Below, piece after piece: positions 36,079-45,121 of a stretch of 64,000 nt of DNA (position 1 is its first letter; each line of letters opens with the position of its first letter). The notes below the pieces were generated by a model. It was not told the origin of the DNA. It did no database searches and worked only from the letters and a program-made list of their open reading frames with translations. The stretch covers positions 62,001 through 126,000 of the forward strand of contig DYJN01000003.1 of the NCBI GenBank assembly GCA_020723085.1. The letters run 5' to 3'. Source of the stretch: Arcobacter sp. Its GTDB lineage: Bacteria; Acidobacteriota; Terriglobia; Bryobacterales; Bryobacteraceae. The translations under genes and the position numbers were made by a program.

Positions 36079-38496
36079 ATGTTTTCCAGCCTCCTGCAAG
36101 ATCTGCGGTACGGTTTCCGGCAATTGCGCAAAGAGCCGCTGTTCGCTGCCGTTTCCGTTTTCCTGCTTGCTCTCGGTATCGGCGCGAACACGGCGATATT
36201 CAGCGTGATCGACAGCGTATTGCTGCGTCCTCTCCCGTATCCGGAGCCGGAGCGTCTGTTTTTCGTCCGCGTAAAGAACCTCGGCGGCGGACCGGCTGTT
36301 CTGCCCAATATGTTCGAGTATCTGGCGCTCGAGAAGGGCATCAGCAGCGCGGAGGCGGTGGGCGCCATTCTGGGCCAGCCATTCAATCTGAAATGGAACG
36401 GACGCTCCATGCTGGTCCGGGGCGCGTATGTCGGTCCCGGTTATTTCCGCGCGCTCGGCGTGAAGCTCCTTGCCGGACGCGAGTTCTTCCCGGAAGAGTA
36501 CGTATCGGGCAAGAATCAGGCGGTCTATTTCGACGAAGCATTCTGGCGGACCCGCCTGGGGGGAGATCTGGGGATTCTCGGCAAGACGGTGGAGATGGAG
36601 AAGGAGGTGCACGTCGTGGCCGGCGTCCTGCCGGGGCTGCCGGCGCTGCGGTCCGAGGCCGCCGGGGCGCCGGCAGCCGTGGTGCCTCTGCCGATCACCC
36701 GGGAAATGGTGGATGCTTTCGACCGCCGGTCCATGGTCGTGGCTGTGCGGCTGGGGAAAGGCGCGACGAAAGAGCAGGCGGATGAGGAGATCCGGGCCCT
36801 TTACCGGCGGCTGGCCGAGCAGGAGCCTCGCAGCAGCAGCAACCGGGAGGCCTATCTGGTCCCGGCCGACCAGTTCCTGAGAGGAACTTCCCATCAGCCA
36901 CTGATCGTGCTGGCGCTGGCCGCGGGACTGGCTCTGCTGCTGGCCTGCGCGAATCTGGCCGGAATCCTGCTGGCGAGGGCTTCATCACGCCTGCGTGAAC
37001 TCGCAATCCGATCGGCGCTGGGCGCGTCGCAGATCCGCATCTTCCGGCAGATGCTGACGGAAAGCGTCCTGCTGTCCCTGGTGGGCGGTGCGGCAGGACT
37101 GGGAGTGGCCGCCTGGGCGATCCACTTCCTGAGAAGCTGGGACCGGCTCCGGCTGCCTGGAATCGGCGCAACGCAACTGAATCTGAACACGCTGTTGTTC
37201 GCATTGGCCGTCTCCGTCGTTGCCGGCCTCGTGTTCGGCACCGCTCCTGCCTGGAGCGTGCTGCGGCTCAACCTGGCCACGGCGTTGAACGAGGAGTCGC
37301 GCGGCGCGTCGGCTGGCCGCGGCAGAAGCCTGCTTCGGAGCCTGCTCATCGGCGCTGAGGTGGCTGTCTGCGCGACTCTCCTGATCGGCTCCGGCCTGTT
37401 GTGGCGGACGTATTACCGGCTGGTGCAGACCGATATGGGCTTCCAGCCGGACAATGTCCTGCTGCTGCGCACGATGCTGCCGGAAGCCGCGTATCCCGAC
37501 GATGCGGCCCGCAGCGAGTTCTACCGGACGGTGCTCGGCCGGATGAGGGAGATGCCGGGCGTGGTGGATGCCTCCGTCACTGCCTATCCGCCGCTGGCCG
37601 GCGTCAACTGGCCGTGCATGTTCCGCATTCCTGGCCACGAGACGGCAAGCGAGCTTCAGCAGGTCTATTACAATACTGTGTCTCCGCGGTACTTCTCCGC
37701 GATTGGCGCGCGATTGACGGCAGGCAGGGATTTTCAGGACAGCGACACGCGGGAAGCGCCCCGCGTGCTGATCATTTCGGAGACCTTGCGCCGGCAATTC
37801 TTTCCGAACGAGGACCCCATAGGCCGTGAGATCGAATACGTTCTCATGGGCGAAAAGGGCGCCGGGACCATTGTGGGCGTGGTGCAGGATATCGCCTTCC
37901 ACCAGCCGGACACCACGCGCCGGCCGATGATCTATGAATCGTTCACGCAGCGGCCCTGGGCCTTCCCGTTCTTTGCCCTGAAGACTGCGGTCCCGCCGAT
38001 GGACCTGGTTCCAGCCCTGGCGAAGATGATGAGCGAAGTGGCGCCGGACGTGGCTGCCGACCAGGCGAGCGAACTGAGGGCGCAGCTCGAGCGGGCCACG
38101 GGGCAGCACACTGCGGCGCTATTTCTGTTCGGTGTGTTCGCGGGGCTGGCCGTGCTGTTGTCGGCCGTGGGGCTGTATGGCGTCCTGGATCTGGCGGTGG
38201 CGCAGCAGCGGCGCGAGATCGGCATCCGGATGGCGCTGGGCGCCACGCCCGGCATGATCCGGGCGATGACGCTGCGCACGGGCTTGCTGCTGGCGGGCGT
38301 TGGCATTCTGGCGGGACTTTTATCGGCGCCGCTGACGGGGCAGACGCTGCGGCGGATGATTTACGGGGTGGAAGCCTTCGACGTGGCCGTGTATGCGGGC
38401 GTGGGGGCGCTGCTGGCTGCGGTCAGCCTGTGCGCTGCCCTCGTACCCGCTTTGCGCGCGGCGCGCCTGGATCCCGCGGCCGCGTTGCGGGAATGA
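36079..38496 (+). CDS. MacB-like ABC permease, ADOP family
   Basis: 805 aa from ATG 36079. It opens with the ADOP leader sequence ([18 protein letters not shown], then [26 protein letters not shown]). Two FtsX-type permease modules in one chain, each with a periplasmic MacB-type domain, membrane helices near residues 20, 275-320, 370-395, 420 and 685-800, and the motifs [11 protein letters not shown] and [11 protein letters not shown]. Such duplicated permeases are typical of Acidobacteriota. Third gene of an adaptor-ATPase-permease export set. Confidence 0.93.
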   Translation: MFSSLLQDLRYGFRQLRKEPLFAAVSVFLLALGIGANTAIFSVIDSVLLRPLPYPEPERLFFVRVKNLGGGPAVLPNMFEYLALEKGISSAEAVGAILGQPFNLKWNGRSMLVRGAYVGPGYFRALGVKLLAGREFFPEEYVSGKNQAVYFDEAFWRTRLGGDLGILGKTVEMEKEVHVVAGVLPGLPALRSEAAGAPAAVVPLPITREMVDAFDRRSMVVAVRLGKGATKEQADEEIRALYRRLAEQEPRSSSNREAYLVPADQFLRGTSHQPLIVLALAAGLALLLACANLAGILLARASSRLRELAIRSALGASQIRIFRQMLTESVLLSLVGGAAGLGVAAWAIHFLRSWDRLRLPGIGATQLNLNTLLFALAVSVVAGLVFGTAPAWSVLRLNLATALNEESRGASAGRGRSLLRSLLIGAEVAVCATLLIGSGLLWRTYYRLVQTDMGFQPDNVLLLRTMLPEAAYPDDAARSEFYRTVLGRMREMPGVVDASVTAYPPLAGVNWPCMFRIPGHETASELQQVYYNTVSPRYFSAIGARLTAGRDFQDSDTREAPRVLIISETLRRQFFPNEDPIGREIEYVLMGEKGAGTIVGVVQDIAFHQPDTTRRPMIYESFTQRPWAFPFFALKTAVPPMDLVPALAKMMSEVAPDVAADQASELRAQLERATGQHTAALFLFGVFAGLAVLLSAVGLYGVLDLAVAQQRREIGIRMALGATPGMIRAMTLRTGLLLAGVGILAGLLSAPLTGQTLRRMIYGVEAFDVAVYAGVGALLAAVSLCAALVPALRAARLDPAAALRE

Positions 38497-38506
38497 CGGC
38501 GCGGCC

Positions 38507-39937
38507 TCAATTGCCCTGCATCCGGCGCTTCGTCTCGCGCGCCTGCTTCATGATAGGTCCGTAGACGCTCTTGTCGAACGGCGGGCAGCCGGTAGGGAAC
38601 TGCCCGAGTTCGTTGTGCTTCTGCCGCATGAGATACGTGCAGTAGGTGAGCGTCTTGCACACGCGGGACTCGTCCAGTTCGCCCTTCTCGATCACGTCGC
38701 GGGCGAAATCCGGGTAGGTGAGCGCGCCGCGGCCGATGCCCACGAAACGGATCCTGCCGTCCTCGATATTGGCCGCGCCGGCGTGGATGAAATACTTCTG
38801 CAGCCAGCTGTAACCGGTGCCCGCCATCGGCAGTTCCGGAAATTCCTGCTGAAGTTCGCCCGCGACGCGGAAGTGCCGGTCTACGCCAAGGAGGGGATGT
38901 TCCGGCTCCTCATAGTTGCCCTCGTCGGGCTTCTCAAAGGGGCGGCCGAGGTGCGGGTTGTAATAGGGGCTGCCGAGGCTGACGTTGAGCAGTTCGAGGC
39001 CCCACTCTTGGAACCACCGGATGGCCTGCTTCACTTCCGTGAGATCCGGTTCGAGCGGGTTCATGGAATTCACGCCCCAGCCCCAGGGATACGGAACCGG
39101 GTACGGCAGCGGCTTGCCAAGGCCTGTCTCGGGATCGGTGACATAGGGCACGCCGTCGAAGCAGCCCAGCCGCATGCAGAGCATCAGCCGGCGGCCGTAT
39201 TTCGCGCGGATCTTGCCGAAAACATTCCGAAAGAATCTTGTTCGATTTTCCAGCGGGCCGCCGTAACGGCCTTCCCGCGTCTTCGCGCCGAGCAGTTCGC
39301 TCAGCAGGTAGCCGTGCGTGGCTTTGATGTCGGCGGCGGCGAAACCGGCTTCCAGCGCCAGCCCGGCGGCATCGACGTAGAAGTCTTCCAGCCGCTCGAT
39401 CTCGTCATCGCTGATGACGGGGCAGTCCGGAGGCGTGCCTGTCTTCTGGTCGATCAGGGGGTTGTGATACGCGATGACGCGCACCGGGTGGGAGTACCGT
39501 CCCGAGTGCGTGAGCTGCACGGGAATGAGCAGATCGTCCGCCGTGCCCCACTCCTCGCGGTGCACGCGGCGCATCATTTCCACAAGCCGGGCGAACTCGC
39601 TCACGGTATTGCGGTCCAGCATCAACTGGCGCGTATTGGCGCGCCCGTCGGCGCGCACCGCCGTGGCTTCGAACCAGATCAGCTTTGCGCCGCCGCGGGC
39701 GAAGCGCTCATACCGCCGCCAGGTCAGCTCGTCCGGTTTGCCATCGAGCGTGCCGTCGCACCCCTCCATGGGGTGGATCGCCATCGAGTTGCCGGTGAGA
39801 AAACCGCCCACGGCCACCTTGCGTGAGAGCAGCTCCTGCACACGGGTCCTGTCGTGGACGAAACGGACGTGAACCGCGCCCACGGCGCGCGCGGCCGCTT
39901 CCAGTTCGGCCAGCGAGCGGTAGGTGAAATAACGCAT
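38507..39937 (-). CDS. Old-yellow-enzyme family NADH:flavin oxidoreductase
   Basis: 476 aa. The FMN-binding TIM barrel is recognisable from VQLTHSGRYSHP, DIKATHGYLLSELL, YGGPLENRTRFFRNV, LLNVSLGSPYYNPH and GIGRGALTYPDFA. A cysteine cluster near the C terminus (VCKTLTYCTYLM ... FPTGC) resembles the Fe-S region of 2,4-dienoyl-CoA reductase relatives but with altered spacing and one cysteine fewer. The C-terminal FAD/NAD module is absent. It probably reduces an activated C=C bond. It lies 6 bp after the MFS gene. Confidence 0.85.
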   Translation of the reverse strand: MRYFTYRSLAELEAAARAVGAVHVRFVHDRTRVQELLSRKVAVGGFLTGNSMAIHPMEGCDGTLDGKPDELTWRRYERFARGGAKLIWFEATAVRADGRANTRQLMLDRNTVSEFARLVEMMRRVHREEWGTADDLLIPVQLTHSGRYSHPVRVIAYHNPLIDQKTGTPPDCPVISDDEIERLEDFYVDAAGLALEAGFAAADIKATHGYLLSELLGAKTREGRYGGPLENRTRFFRNVFGKIRAKYGRRLMLCMRLGCFDGVPYVTDPETGLGKPLPYPVPYPWGWGVNSMNPLEPDLTEVKQAIRWFQEWGLELLNVSLGSPYYNPHLGRPFEKPDEGNYEEPEHPLLGVDRHFRVAGELQQEFPELPMAGTGYSWLQKYFIHAGAANIEDGRIRFVGIGRGALTYPDFARDVIEKGELDESRVCKTLTYCTYLMRQKHNELGQFPTGCPPFDKSVYGPIMKQARETKRRMQGN

Positions 39938-39943
39938 TCCCCG

Positions 39944-41182
39944 CTATTGTCCCTCTTCAATGAGCTTATGCCGCGGCAACAGCGCAATCGACACAGCGCC
40001 GAGCATGGCCACGCCAAGCACCACCATCATCGCACCCTGATAACCGTTCATGACTCTCTGCAAATGCGAGACGAGATAGGGGAACCAGGTCTGGCCGATG
40101 GTGTTGACCGGAAGGATAACCGCCATGGCGCGCGCCAGAGAGTTGACGCCGAACACCTCGGCGGCCATGAGTGGAATCATCATGTAGTCGGCGCCCATGC
40201 CGAAGCCGAACAGGATGGCGAAGGCGTACAGGTAGAAGGATGAGCCGGGGTGGACTTGCAGCAGCAGGGGGATGGTGGCAGCCACGATGAAGTAGGTGAA
40301 GAACATCACCCACTTCTTCGAAAACTTGTCGGCGAAGTAGCCGATGGAGAGCCGGCCCGCGATGGAAGACCAGAGGATGAGGATCGAAGCGGTTCTCCAG
40401 GCGCCGTCCACCTCCGGGCCTTTGGTGAAGCCCTGGTCCAGGAAGACGAACTTCATGTGGAAGTTGACGGCGCCGATGCTGCCGATCGAGCACAGGCTGC
40501 CGAGCAGCAACAGCCAGAAGGCGGGACTGGAGAACAGTTCGGCGAAGGTTCTGGACACGATGGCCTGCTCTTTGGCCGGCTCCGGGTCGCCGTCGGGATT
40601 CTGGCCGATATCGGAGGGCTTGTCCTTCAGCACGAAGAACACAAGGGGCCAGGCGAGGAACAGCATCAGGCCGAGGATCACGAGGGCGGCGTGGTAGCCG
40701 AACCGCTCCGTGAGCGGCTTGACGAGGAAGCTGCCGACCGATCCCATCAGGCCGACGCCGACATAAACGATAGCCATCGCTTTGCCGCGATTCCGCCGGT
40801 ACCAGTGAGACACAATGATCTGGTGCGGGGGCGGCCCGGAGAGGAAATAGCCCACCGTGTAGGCCATCCAGAAGCCGTAGTAGACCGCCAGCGAGCCAGG
40901 CATCTTGCCGAAGCCCGTCAAGGCGATGCAGGTGAGTCCCGTGCCGATGAGGATCAGCTTCCTCGGGCTGAAGCGGTGGATGAGCAACGGCCCCATCCAG
41001 ATGGTCAGAGCCGCGGCCAGAGGAAAGCCGAGCGTGATCTGCTCGCGCGACCAGCCAAAGTCCCGGGCGAAGTAATCATAGAAGAACGGGATGTTGTAGT
41101 AGGGGATGCCGGTGGACAGCCCGAAGGTGATGAAGGCGGCGAATACGATCCAGGGGCCGTGAAACTTGCGAGGGTTGCTCAT
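39944..41182 (-). CDS. MFS transporter, OFA/monocarboxylate-like
   Basis: 412 aa from ATG 41182, giving about twelve membrane helices (WIVFAAFITFGLSTGIPYY; LAVYYGFWMAYTVGYFL; LYAFAILFGFGMGADYMMIPLMAAEVFG). The layout resembles oxalate:formate or monocarboxylate carriers. Grouped with an OYE reductase and an SDR, it may import a carboxylate or enone substrate that they process; this is inference from neighbourhood. Confidence 0.88.
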   Translation of the reverse strand: MSNPRKFHGPWIVFAAFITFGLSTGIPYYNIPFFYDYFARDFGWSREQITLGFPLAAALTIWMGPLLIHRFSPRKLILIGTGLTCIALTGFGKMPGSLAVYYGFWMAYTVGYFLSGPPPHQIIVSHWYRRNRGKAMAIVYVGVGLMGSVGSFLVKPLTERFGYHAALVILGLMLFLAWPLVFFVLKDKPSDIGQNPDGDPEPAKEQAIVSRTFAELFSSPAFWLLLLGSLCSIGSIGAVNFHMKFVFLDQGFTKGPEVDGAWRTASILILWSSIAGRLSIGYFADKFSKKWVMFFTYFIVAATIPLLLQVHPGSSFYLYAFAILFGFGMGADYMMIPLMAAEVFGVNSLARAMAVILPVNTIGQTWFPYLVSHLQRVMNGYQGAMMVVLGVAMLGAVSIALLPRHKLIEEGQ

Positions 41183-41241
41183 GGTGAAAGTGTCTCCGCA
41201 GCGCAGGCTTGAGCCCGCGAGCAATTGAAATGCCAGTTATA

Positions 41242-41985
41242 TCACAACGTACGCAGATGGAACCCGCCGTCGGCATTGAGCACCGTGCCCGTGCCGTAAT
41301 CGAGCAATCCATCGGCGATGGCCCGCACCTGCCGCGCCACATCTTCCGGCTTGCCCAGCCGCCCCTGCGGCAGCAGCCCGGAGCGCGCCTTCTCCTCGTA
41401 AACTTCGCGGACCTTCGCGATCATGTCGGTCTCGATGATGCCGGGGCGGACTTCGAACACCAGCACGCCGTGGCGCGCCAGCCTCGCCGCCCACAACTGG
41501 ACGGCCATGCTGAGTCCGGCTTTGGAGATGCAGTATTCGCCCCGGTTCAGCGATGCCGTGTAGGCGGAGATCGACGTCACGAACACGATGCGCCCCGCGC
41601 CCTGCTCCGCCATCCACCGGGCGGCCAGCTGCGTGAGGAAGTAGGGGCCCTTGAGATTGGCGGCCAGCACTTCGTCGAAGATCTCTTCCGTGGCTTCCAG
41701 CAGGTCCAGCCGCTCGCGGGGCGCGATGCCCGCATTGTTGACGAGCAGGTCGAGGCGGCCGTAGTTCGAGCGCGCGTGCTCGATCAGCGCCAGCCGATCC
41801 GCCGCCGAAGCGAGATCGCATCGCACGATGTCGGCGCTGCATTCCGCCTGCAGGCTCTCGGCGGCGTCGCGGCGGCCCCGGTAGGTGCCGATGACGCGGT
41901 GCGTCTTCGCCAGTTCCAGCGCGATGCCCCGGCCGATGCCGCGCGAGGCGCCGGTGACGATGGCGACGGGCCGTGTGTCCGTCAT
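41242..41985 (-). CDS. Short-chain dehydrogenase/reductase (FabG-like)
   Basis: 247 aa from ATG 41985. Classical SDR: cofactor motif TGASRGIG, NNAG, catalytic Ser in VTSISAYTAS and YxxxK as YCISK, then RPGIIETDMIA and the C-terminal GTVLNADGG. The basic residues after the glycine motif (TYRGRRDA) suggest NADP(H). Followed by the MFS and OYE genes. Confidence 0.93.
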   Translation of the reverse strand: MTDTRPVAIVTGASRGIGRGIALELAKTHRVIGTYRGRRDAAESLQAECSADIVRCDLASAADRLALIEHARSNYGRLDLLVNNAGIAPRERLDLLEATEEIFDEVLAANLKGPYFLTQLAARWMAEQGAGRIVFVTSISAYTASLNRGEYCISKAGLSMAVQLWAARLARHGVLVFEVRPGIIETDMIAKVREVYEEKARSGLLPQGRLGKPEDVARQVRAIADGLLDYGTGTVLNADGGFHLRTL

Positions 41986-42020
41986 AGGCGCAGAAACCCT
42001 CCCTGAGATGCCATTGCTCC

Positions 42021-42896
42021 TCAGCCCGCCTTCACCATCCTGGCCAGACTGGAGGCCACCTCGCGGCCGCGCGCGTAGGCCTCTTCGTAAGCCTTCTCGC
42101 GCTCCTCGCGGCTCAGCCCGTAGCCCAGCCGGTACAGCCGGTCCAGCGCCGTGCCCACCACATATGTCCCCGCGTACGCCACCGCTGCCTTCGGGATGAT
42201 GCCTCCGCCGAAGGGGATCTTGCTCACCAGCTGCCGCGCGCCCGCGCGCCAGCCCCATGCGCCGGCCATGATCGACCCGATCTCGCGGCGCTGCTCCCGG
42301 AATCCCACTCCGCGGTCGCTGGCGGCGGCGAGCAGGAACGCCATGCGGATCTGGTTGGCCGTGAGCACCGCCGTGTCGGAGGCGAACTCGCCGATCAGCC
42401 ACGGGATCTGCGCAATGCCCGGCACGATGTTGGGCAGCGATGTCAGGATGCTGAACAACGCATTTTCGCGCGAGATCTGATGAATGGTCTGCCGCGCGTA
42501 CTCATGGCGCACCGGCTCGAGCAGGCGCGCCAGCGCGAGCGCCTCGTCCGGCCGCGCGCTGACGAACCGCGTCACGAACTGCGGCAGCCGGTTCACGTCG
42601 AACTGGAAGAAATCGACCTCCTCTTGCCAGCCCTCCGGCGCGGGCATGCCATGTTCGGCAAAGATGAAATGGAACCTGCCCTCCGCGCCGGGATCGCAGG
42701 CGCGGGTGATCGTTTCCGCGGCCTTCATCCTCTTGCTTCTGCTGGCGCCCGCCGGCGTCAGAAAGTCCTCGACAGCGGCATACGACGCCGGCGAGCCGGC
42801 GATGAGCAGGATGCGGTAGCGCCTGGCGGCGAGAGCGCGGATGTCCTCGGGATCCACCTTCCGCAGCGCCTCTCGTACCTGGGTCAGAAATTTCAT
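42021..42896 (-). CDS. DUF697/YcjF-like protein
   Basis: 291 aa. The N-terminal 120 residues (ARRYRILLIAGSP; FAEHGMPAPEGWQEEVDFFQ) look like a degraded nucleotide-binding fold. The C-terminal half (SILTSLPNIVPGIAQIPWLIG, ANQIRMAFLLAAASD, IPKAAVAYAGTYVVG) matches the DUF697 membrane-associated helical domain seen in YcjF and some GTPases. The function is unknown, possibly membrane or stress related. It follows the nuclease-like gene by 12 bp. Confidence 0.65.
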   Translation of the reverse strand: MKFLTQVREALRKVDPEDIRALAARRYRILLIAGSPASYAAVEDFLTPAGASRSKRMKAAETITRACDPGAEGRFHFIFAEHGMPAPEGWQEEVDFFQFDVNRLPQFVTRFVSARPDEALALARLLEPVRHEYARQTIHQISRENALFSILTSLPNIVPGIAQIPWLIGEFASDTAVLTANQIRMAFLLAAASDRGVGFREQRREIGSIMAGAWGWRAGARQLVSKIPFGGGIIPKAAVAYAGTYVVGTALDRLYRLGYGLSREEREKAYEEAYARGREVASSLARMVKAG

Positions 42897-42908
42897 GGCG
42901 CAAGCGCC

Positions 42909-44432
42909 TCAGTCCGGTCCGTTCCATTCGGGCCGCCCGCCTCCACGCACCCGCAGCACGACGCGCGGCCTTTGCTGCCATTCTACGCCAAGCCCCACAC
43001 GCTCCACTTCCACGTCCGGGTGGAAGAAACCGAGCAGCGTCTCCGTCGTGGGGTGGAATTCCATCGCAGGCGCGGCCAGCACCAGCCGCGGCGGGCGGGG
43101 ATCGACGGCGAGCCCTCGAAAATACCCCCGGCGGGCGAAATCTCCCTGTGCGGCGTGATGCGCCACCCTGCTCCAGTAGTTGAGCGCCTGAAGCGGCAGT
43201 TCGATGTCCGCCGTGGCTTTGATCTCGATCACCGTCAGCCGCCCGTCCCGCCGCAGGGCGAGCAGATCCATGATGCCGCGCCCGGTCCCCTGTACGGTTT
43301 CCGCTTGGCTGTAAACCGGTTCGCTCAGCAGCAGAGGATCGATCAACTCGAGTCTCTGCCGCACAATGGACTCGAGCCACGCCTCGGGCATCGCCAGGCG
43401 CCACTCATGCCGCGGCTGCGGGCTGCCGGCGCAGCGGACCCGCGCCAGTTCGCGCGCCAGGCGCCGCACCGGCGCCACGCTCTGCGCCCGCCTCCGCTGA
43501 AATACCCCGTAGAACAACGCGCCGTCGCGGCAACGGGCGAACTCCAGTCCGTGCACGCGCAGGCTCCACTCGCCGGGCGCGGCGGCTACGGCTTCGACGT
43601 TCTCCTCAAGCCGGAGCTCATGCACCCACCGCGCCGCTTCGCCGGCGCCGGCTGCGGGCGGCTCCGCCCAGAGCGGCAGTTCGCGAACCAGATTGCCGCA
43701 GTCTGACGCATCCACGGGCGTTTCCACGCCTGTCCCGTCCCAGACGAACAGGGCGGCGCCCGTCTTCAACCACCGCAGGCACAGGGCAATGGAGCTCTCG
43801 GCGCCGCGCGGCACGAACAGGGCGATCGACTGCACCTCCGCGCCGTCGCGTCTTCGCAGGTGATCCGCCCAGAGCAGCGCCTGCGTCAGCGCCTGAGCGG
43901 CGTGCTCCCGGTCCGCGGCGACAGCCGCGCACCGGCGTTGGCCCAGCGTGAGCAGCGCGCGCGGGCAGGCGCCGCTCATGGAATGCTCCAGATCCATGCC
44001 CGCGCTGATCTCGCGAAGCCGCCAGCCGGGGTATTGCCGCGCCAGCCAGCGCCGCAAAAGTTCGAGCAGTTGCGCGCGCTCGCCGCGAAGAAGAGCCGGC
44101 GCGGAGTGCGGGTCAGCGCGATCCGCCAGCGTGATCGCGCCCTGGCGGCCGCCGAAGCGCTCCACGGCGAGAGACAGCCGCCCCCGGCCGTCCGCCGCAG
44201 CCGCGGTCACGCGGCGCGCCAGCGTCCGCGTCTCGTCCCACGCTTCCAGCAGCAGGAAGGATCCGCGCTCCGTGCAGGCCCAGCCCGCGCCGCCGCCGAG
44301 CGCGAACGGGGCTTCTCCGGGTTCGATCAGGACGGGATCGCTGCACGAGGCGAGGAAACGCTCCACCTCCGCCCGCAGGCTCGCGGCCGAGCCCGCGCGG
44401 CTTGCCCTGCGGAGGCTTGCCACCGCCCCCAT
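42909..44432 (-). CDS. Unknown protein with PD-(D/E)XK-like region
   Basis: 507 aa from ATG 44432; the track extends it to 45332 through the yggS region. I do not recognise the full-length family. Residues about 405-450 show GIMDLLALRRDGRLTVIEIKA, the D...(E)xK pattern of PD-(D/E)XK nucleases (Asp, then E-I-K on the next strand). The rest is Arg/Ala-rich alpha/beta sequence without signal peptide or helices in membrane. It may be a DNA-end or repair nuclease, or a structural relative. Divergent from yggS with a 14-bp gap. Confidence 0.55.
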   Translation of the reverse strand: MGAVASLRRASRAGSAASLRAEVERFLASCSDPVLIEPGEAPFALGGGAGWACTERGSFLLLEAWDETRTLARRVTAAAADGRGRLSLAVERFGGRQGAITLADRADPHSAPALLRGERAQLLELLRRWLARQYPGWRLREISAGMDLEHSMSGACPRALLTLGQRRCAAVAADREHAAQALTQALLWADHLRRRDGAEVQSIALFVPRGAESSIALCLRWLKTGAALFVWDGTGVETPVDASDCGNLVRELPLWAEPPAAGAGEAARWVHELRLEENVEAVAAAPGEWSLRVHGLEFARCRDGALFYGVFQRRRAQSVAPVRRLARELARVRCAGSPQPRHEWRLAMPEAWLESIVRQRLELIDPLLLSEPVYSQAETVQGTGRGIMDLLALRRDGRLTVIEIKATADIELPLQALNYWSRVAHHAAQGDFARRGYFRGLAVDPRPPRLVLAAPAMEFHPTTETLLGFFHPDVEVERVGLGVEWQQRPRVVLRVRGGGRPEWNGPD

Positions 44433-44438
44433 TATAAT
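44433..44438 (+). promoter_or_regulatory. Consensus -10 TATAAT, 8 nt before the yggS-like gene
   Basis: TATAAT is followed by GGCAGACA and then GTG at 44447. No Shine-Dalgarno is present and no -35 match is visible at 16-18 nt. It lies in the 14-bp divergent gap, at the edge of the opposite gene's start codon, and suggests leaderless initiation. Confidence 0.45.
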
Positions 44439-44446
44439 GGCAGACA

Positions 44447-45118
44447 GTGGGCGCGGGTCTTTCTGAAAATCTCGCCAGTGTTGAAGAGCGCATCCTGGCG
44501 GCGTGCGCGCGCCGCGGGCGCCGCCGGGAGGAAGTGACCCTGCTGGCGGTGACGAAAACGTTCCCGGCCGAGGCGATCCTGGAGGCGTATGAGCTGGGCT
44601 TGCGCGAGTTCGGCGAGAACTACGTGCAGGAATTCGAGCAGAAAGCGCCGCTTGTGCGATCCCTGGCCGGCGCGCGGTTCCACCTGATCGGACATCTGCA
44701 ATCGAACAAGAGCCGGCGCGCCGGGGAGCTGTTCGACGTGATCCAGACGGTGGACTCGGCGAAGCTGGCGCGGCGGCTGGACGCGCTGGCGCGTCCTCTT
44801 GAAGTGATGATCGAGGTGAAGCTCTCGCCGGAGGAGGCGAAGGCCGGTTGCGCGCCCGAAGATCTGCCGGCGCTGATCGAAGCCATCCGCGCATGCCCGA
44901 ATCTGCGCCTGGCGGGCTTGATGACGATGCCGCCGTGGTCGGACGATCCGGAGCTGTCGCGCCCCTATTTCCGCCGCCTGCGCGAGCTGGGGGAGAAGCA
45001 CGGCCTGCCGGGGCTTTCCATGGGCATGTCGCATGATCTCGAGGCGGCGATTGAAGAGGGCGCGACAGTGGTGCGCGTGGGCACGGCGCTGTTCGGGCCG
45101 CGGAGGCGGCAGGAGTAG
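44447..45118 (+). CDS. YggS/PLPBP-family pyridoxal-phosphate homeostasis protein
   Basis: 223 aa from GTG 44447. Markers: VTLLAVTKTFP with the PLP-binding Lys, FGENYVQEF, FHLIGHLQSNK, MTMPPWSDDP, LSMGMSHDLEAAI and VRVGTALFG. The fold-type III barrel binds PLP and buffers vitamin B6 without known catalysis. It is followed 3 bp later by the CocE-like gene. Confidence 0.94.
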   Translation: MGAGLSENLASVEERILAACARRGRRREEVTLLAVTKTFPAEAILEAYELGLREFGENYVQEFEQKAPLVRSLAGARFHLIGHLQSNKSRRAGELFDVIQTVDSAKLARRLDALARPLEVMIEVKLSPEEAKAGCAPEDLPALIEAIRACPNLRLAGLMTMPPWSDDPELSRPYFRRLRELGEKHGLPGLSMGMSHDLEAAIEEGATVVRVGTALFGPRRRQE

Positions 45119-45121
45119 GCG

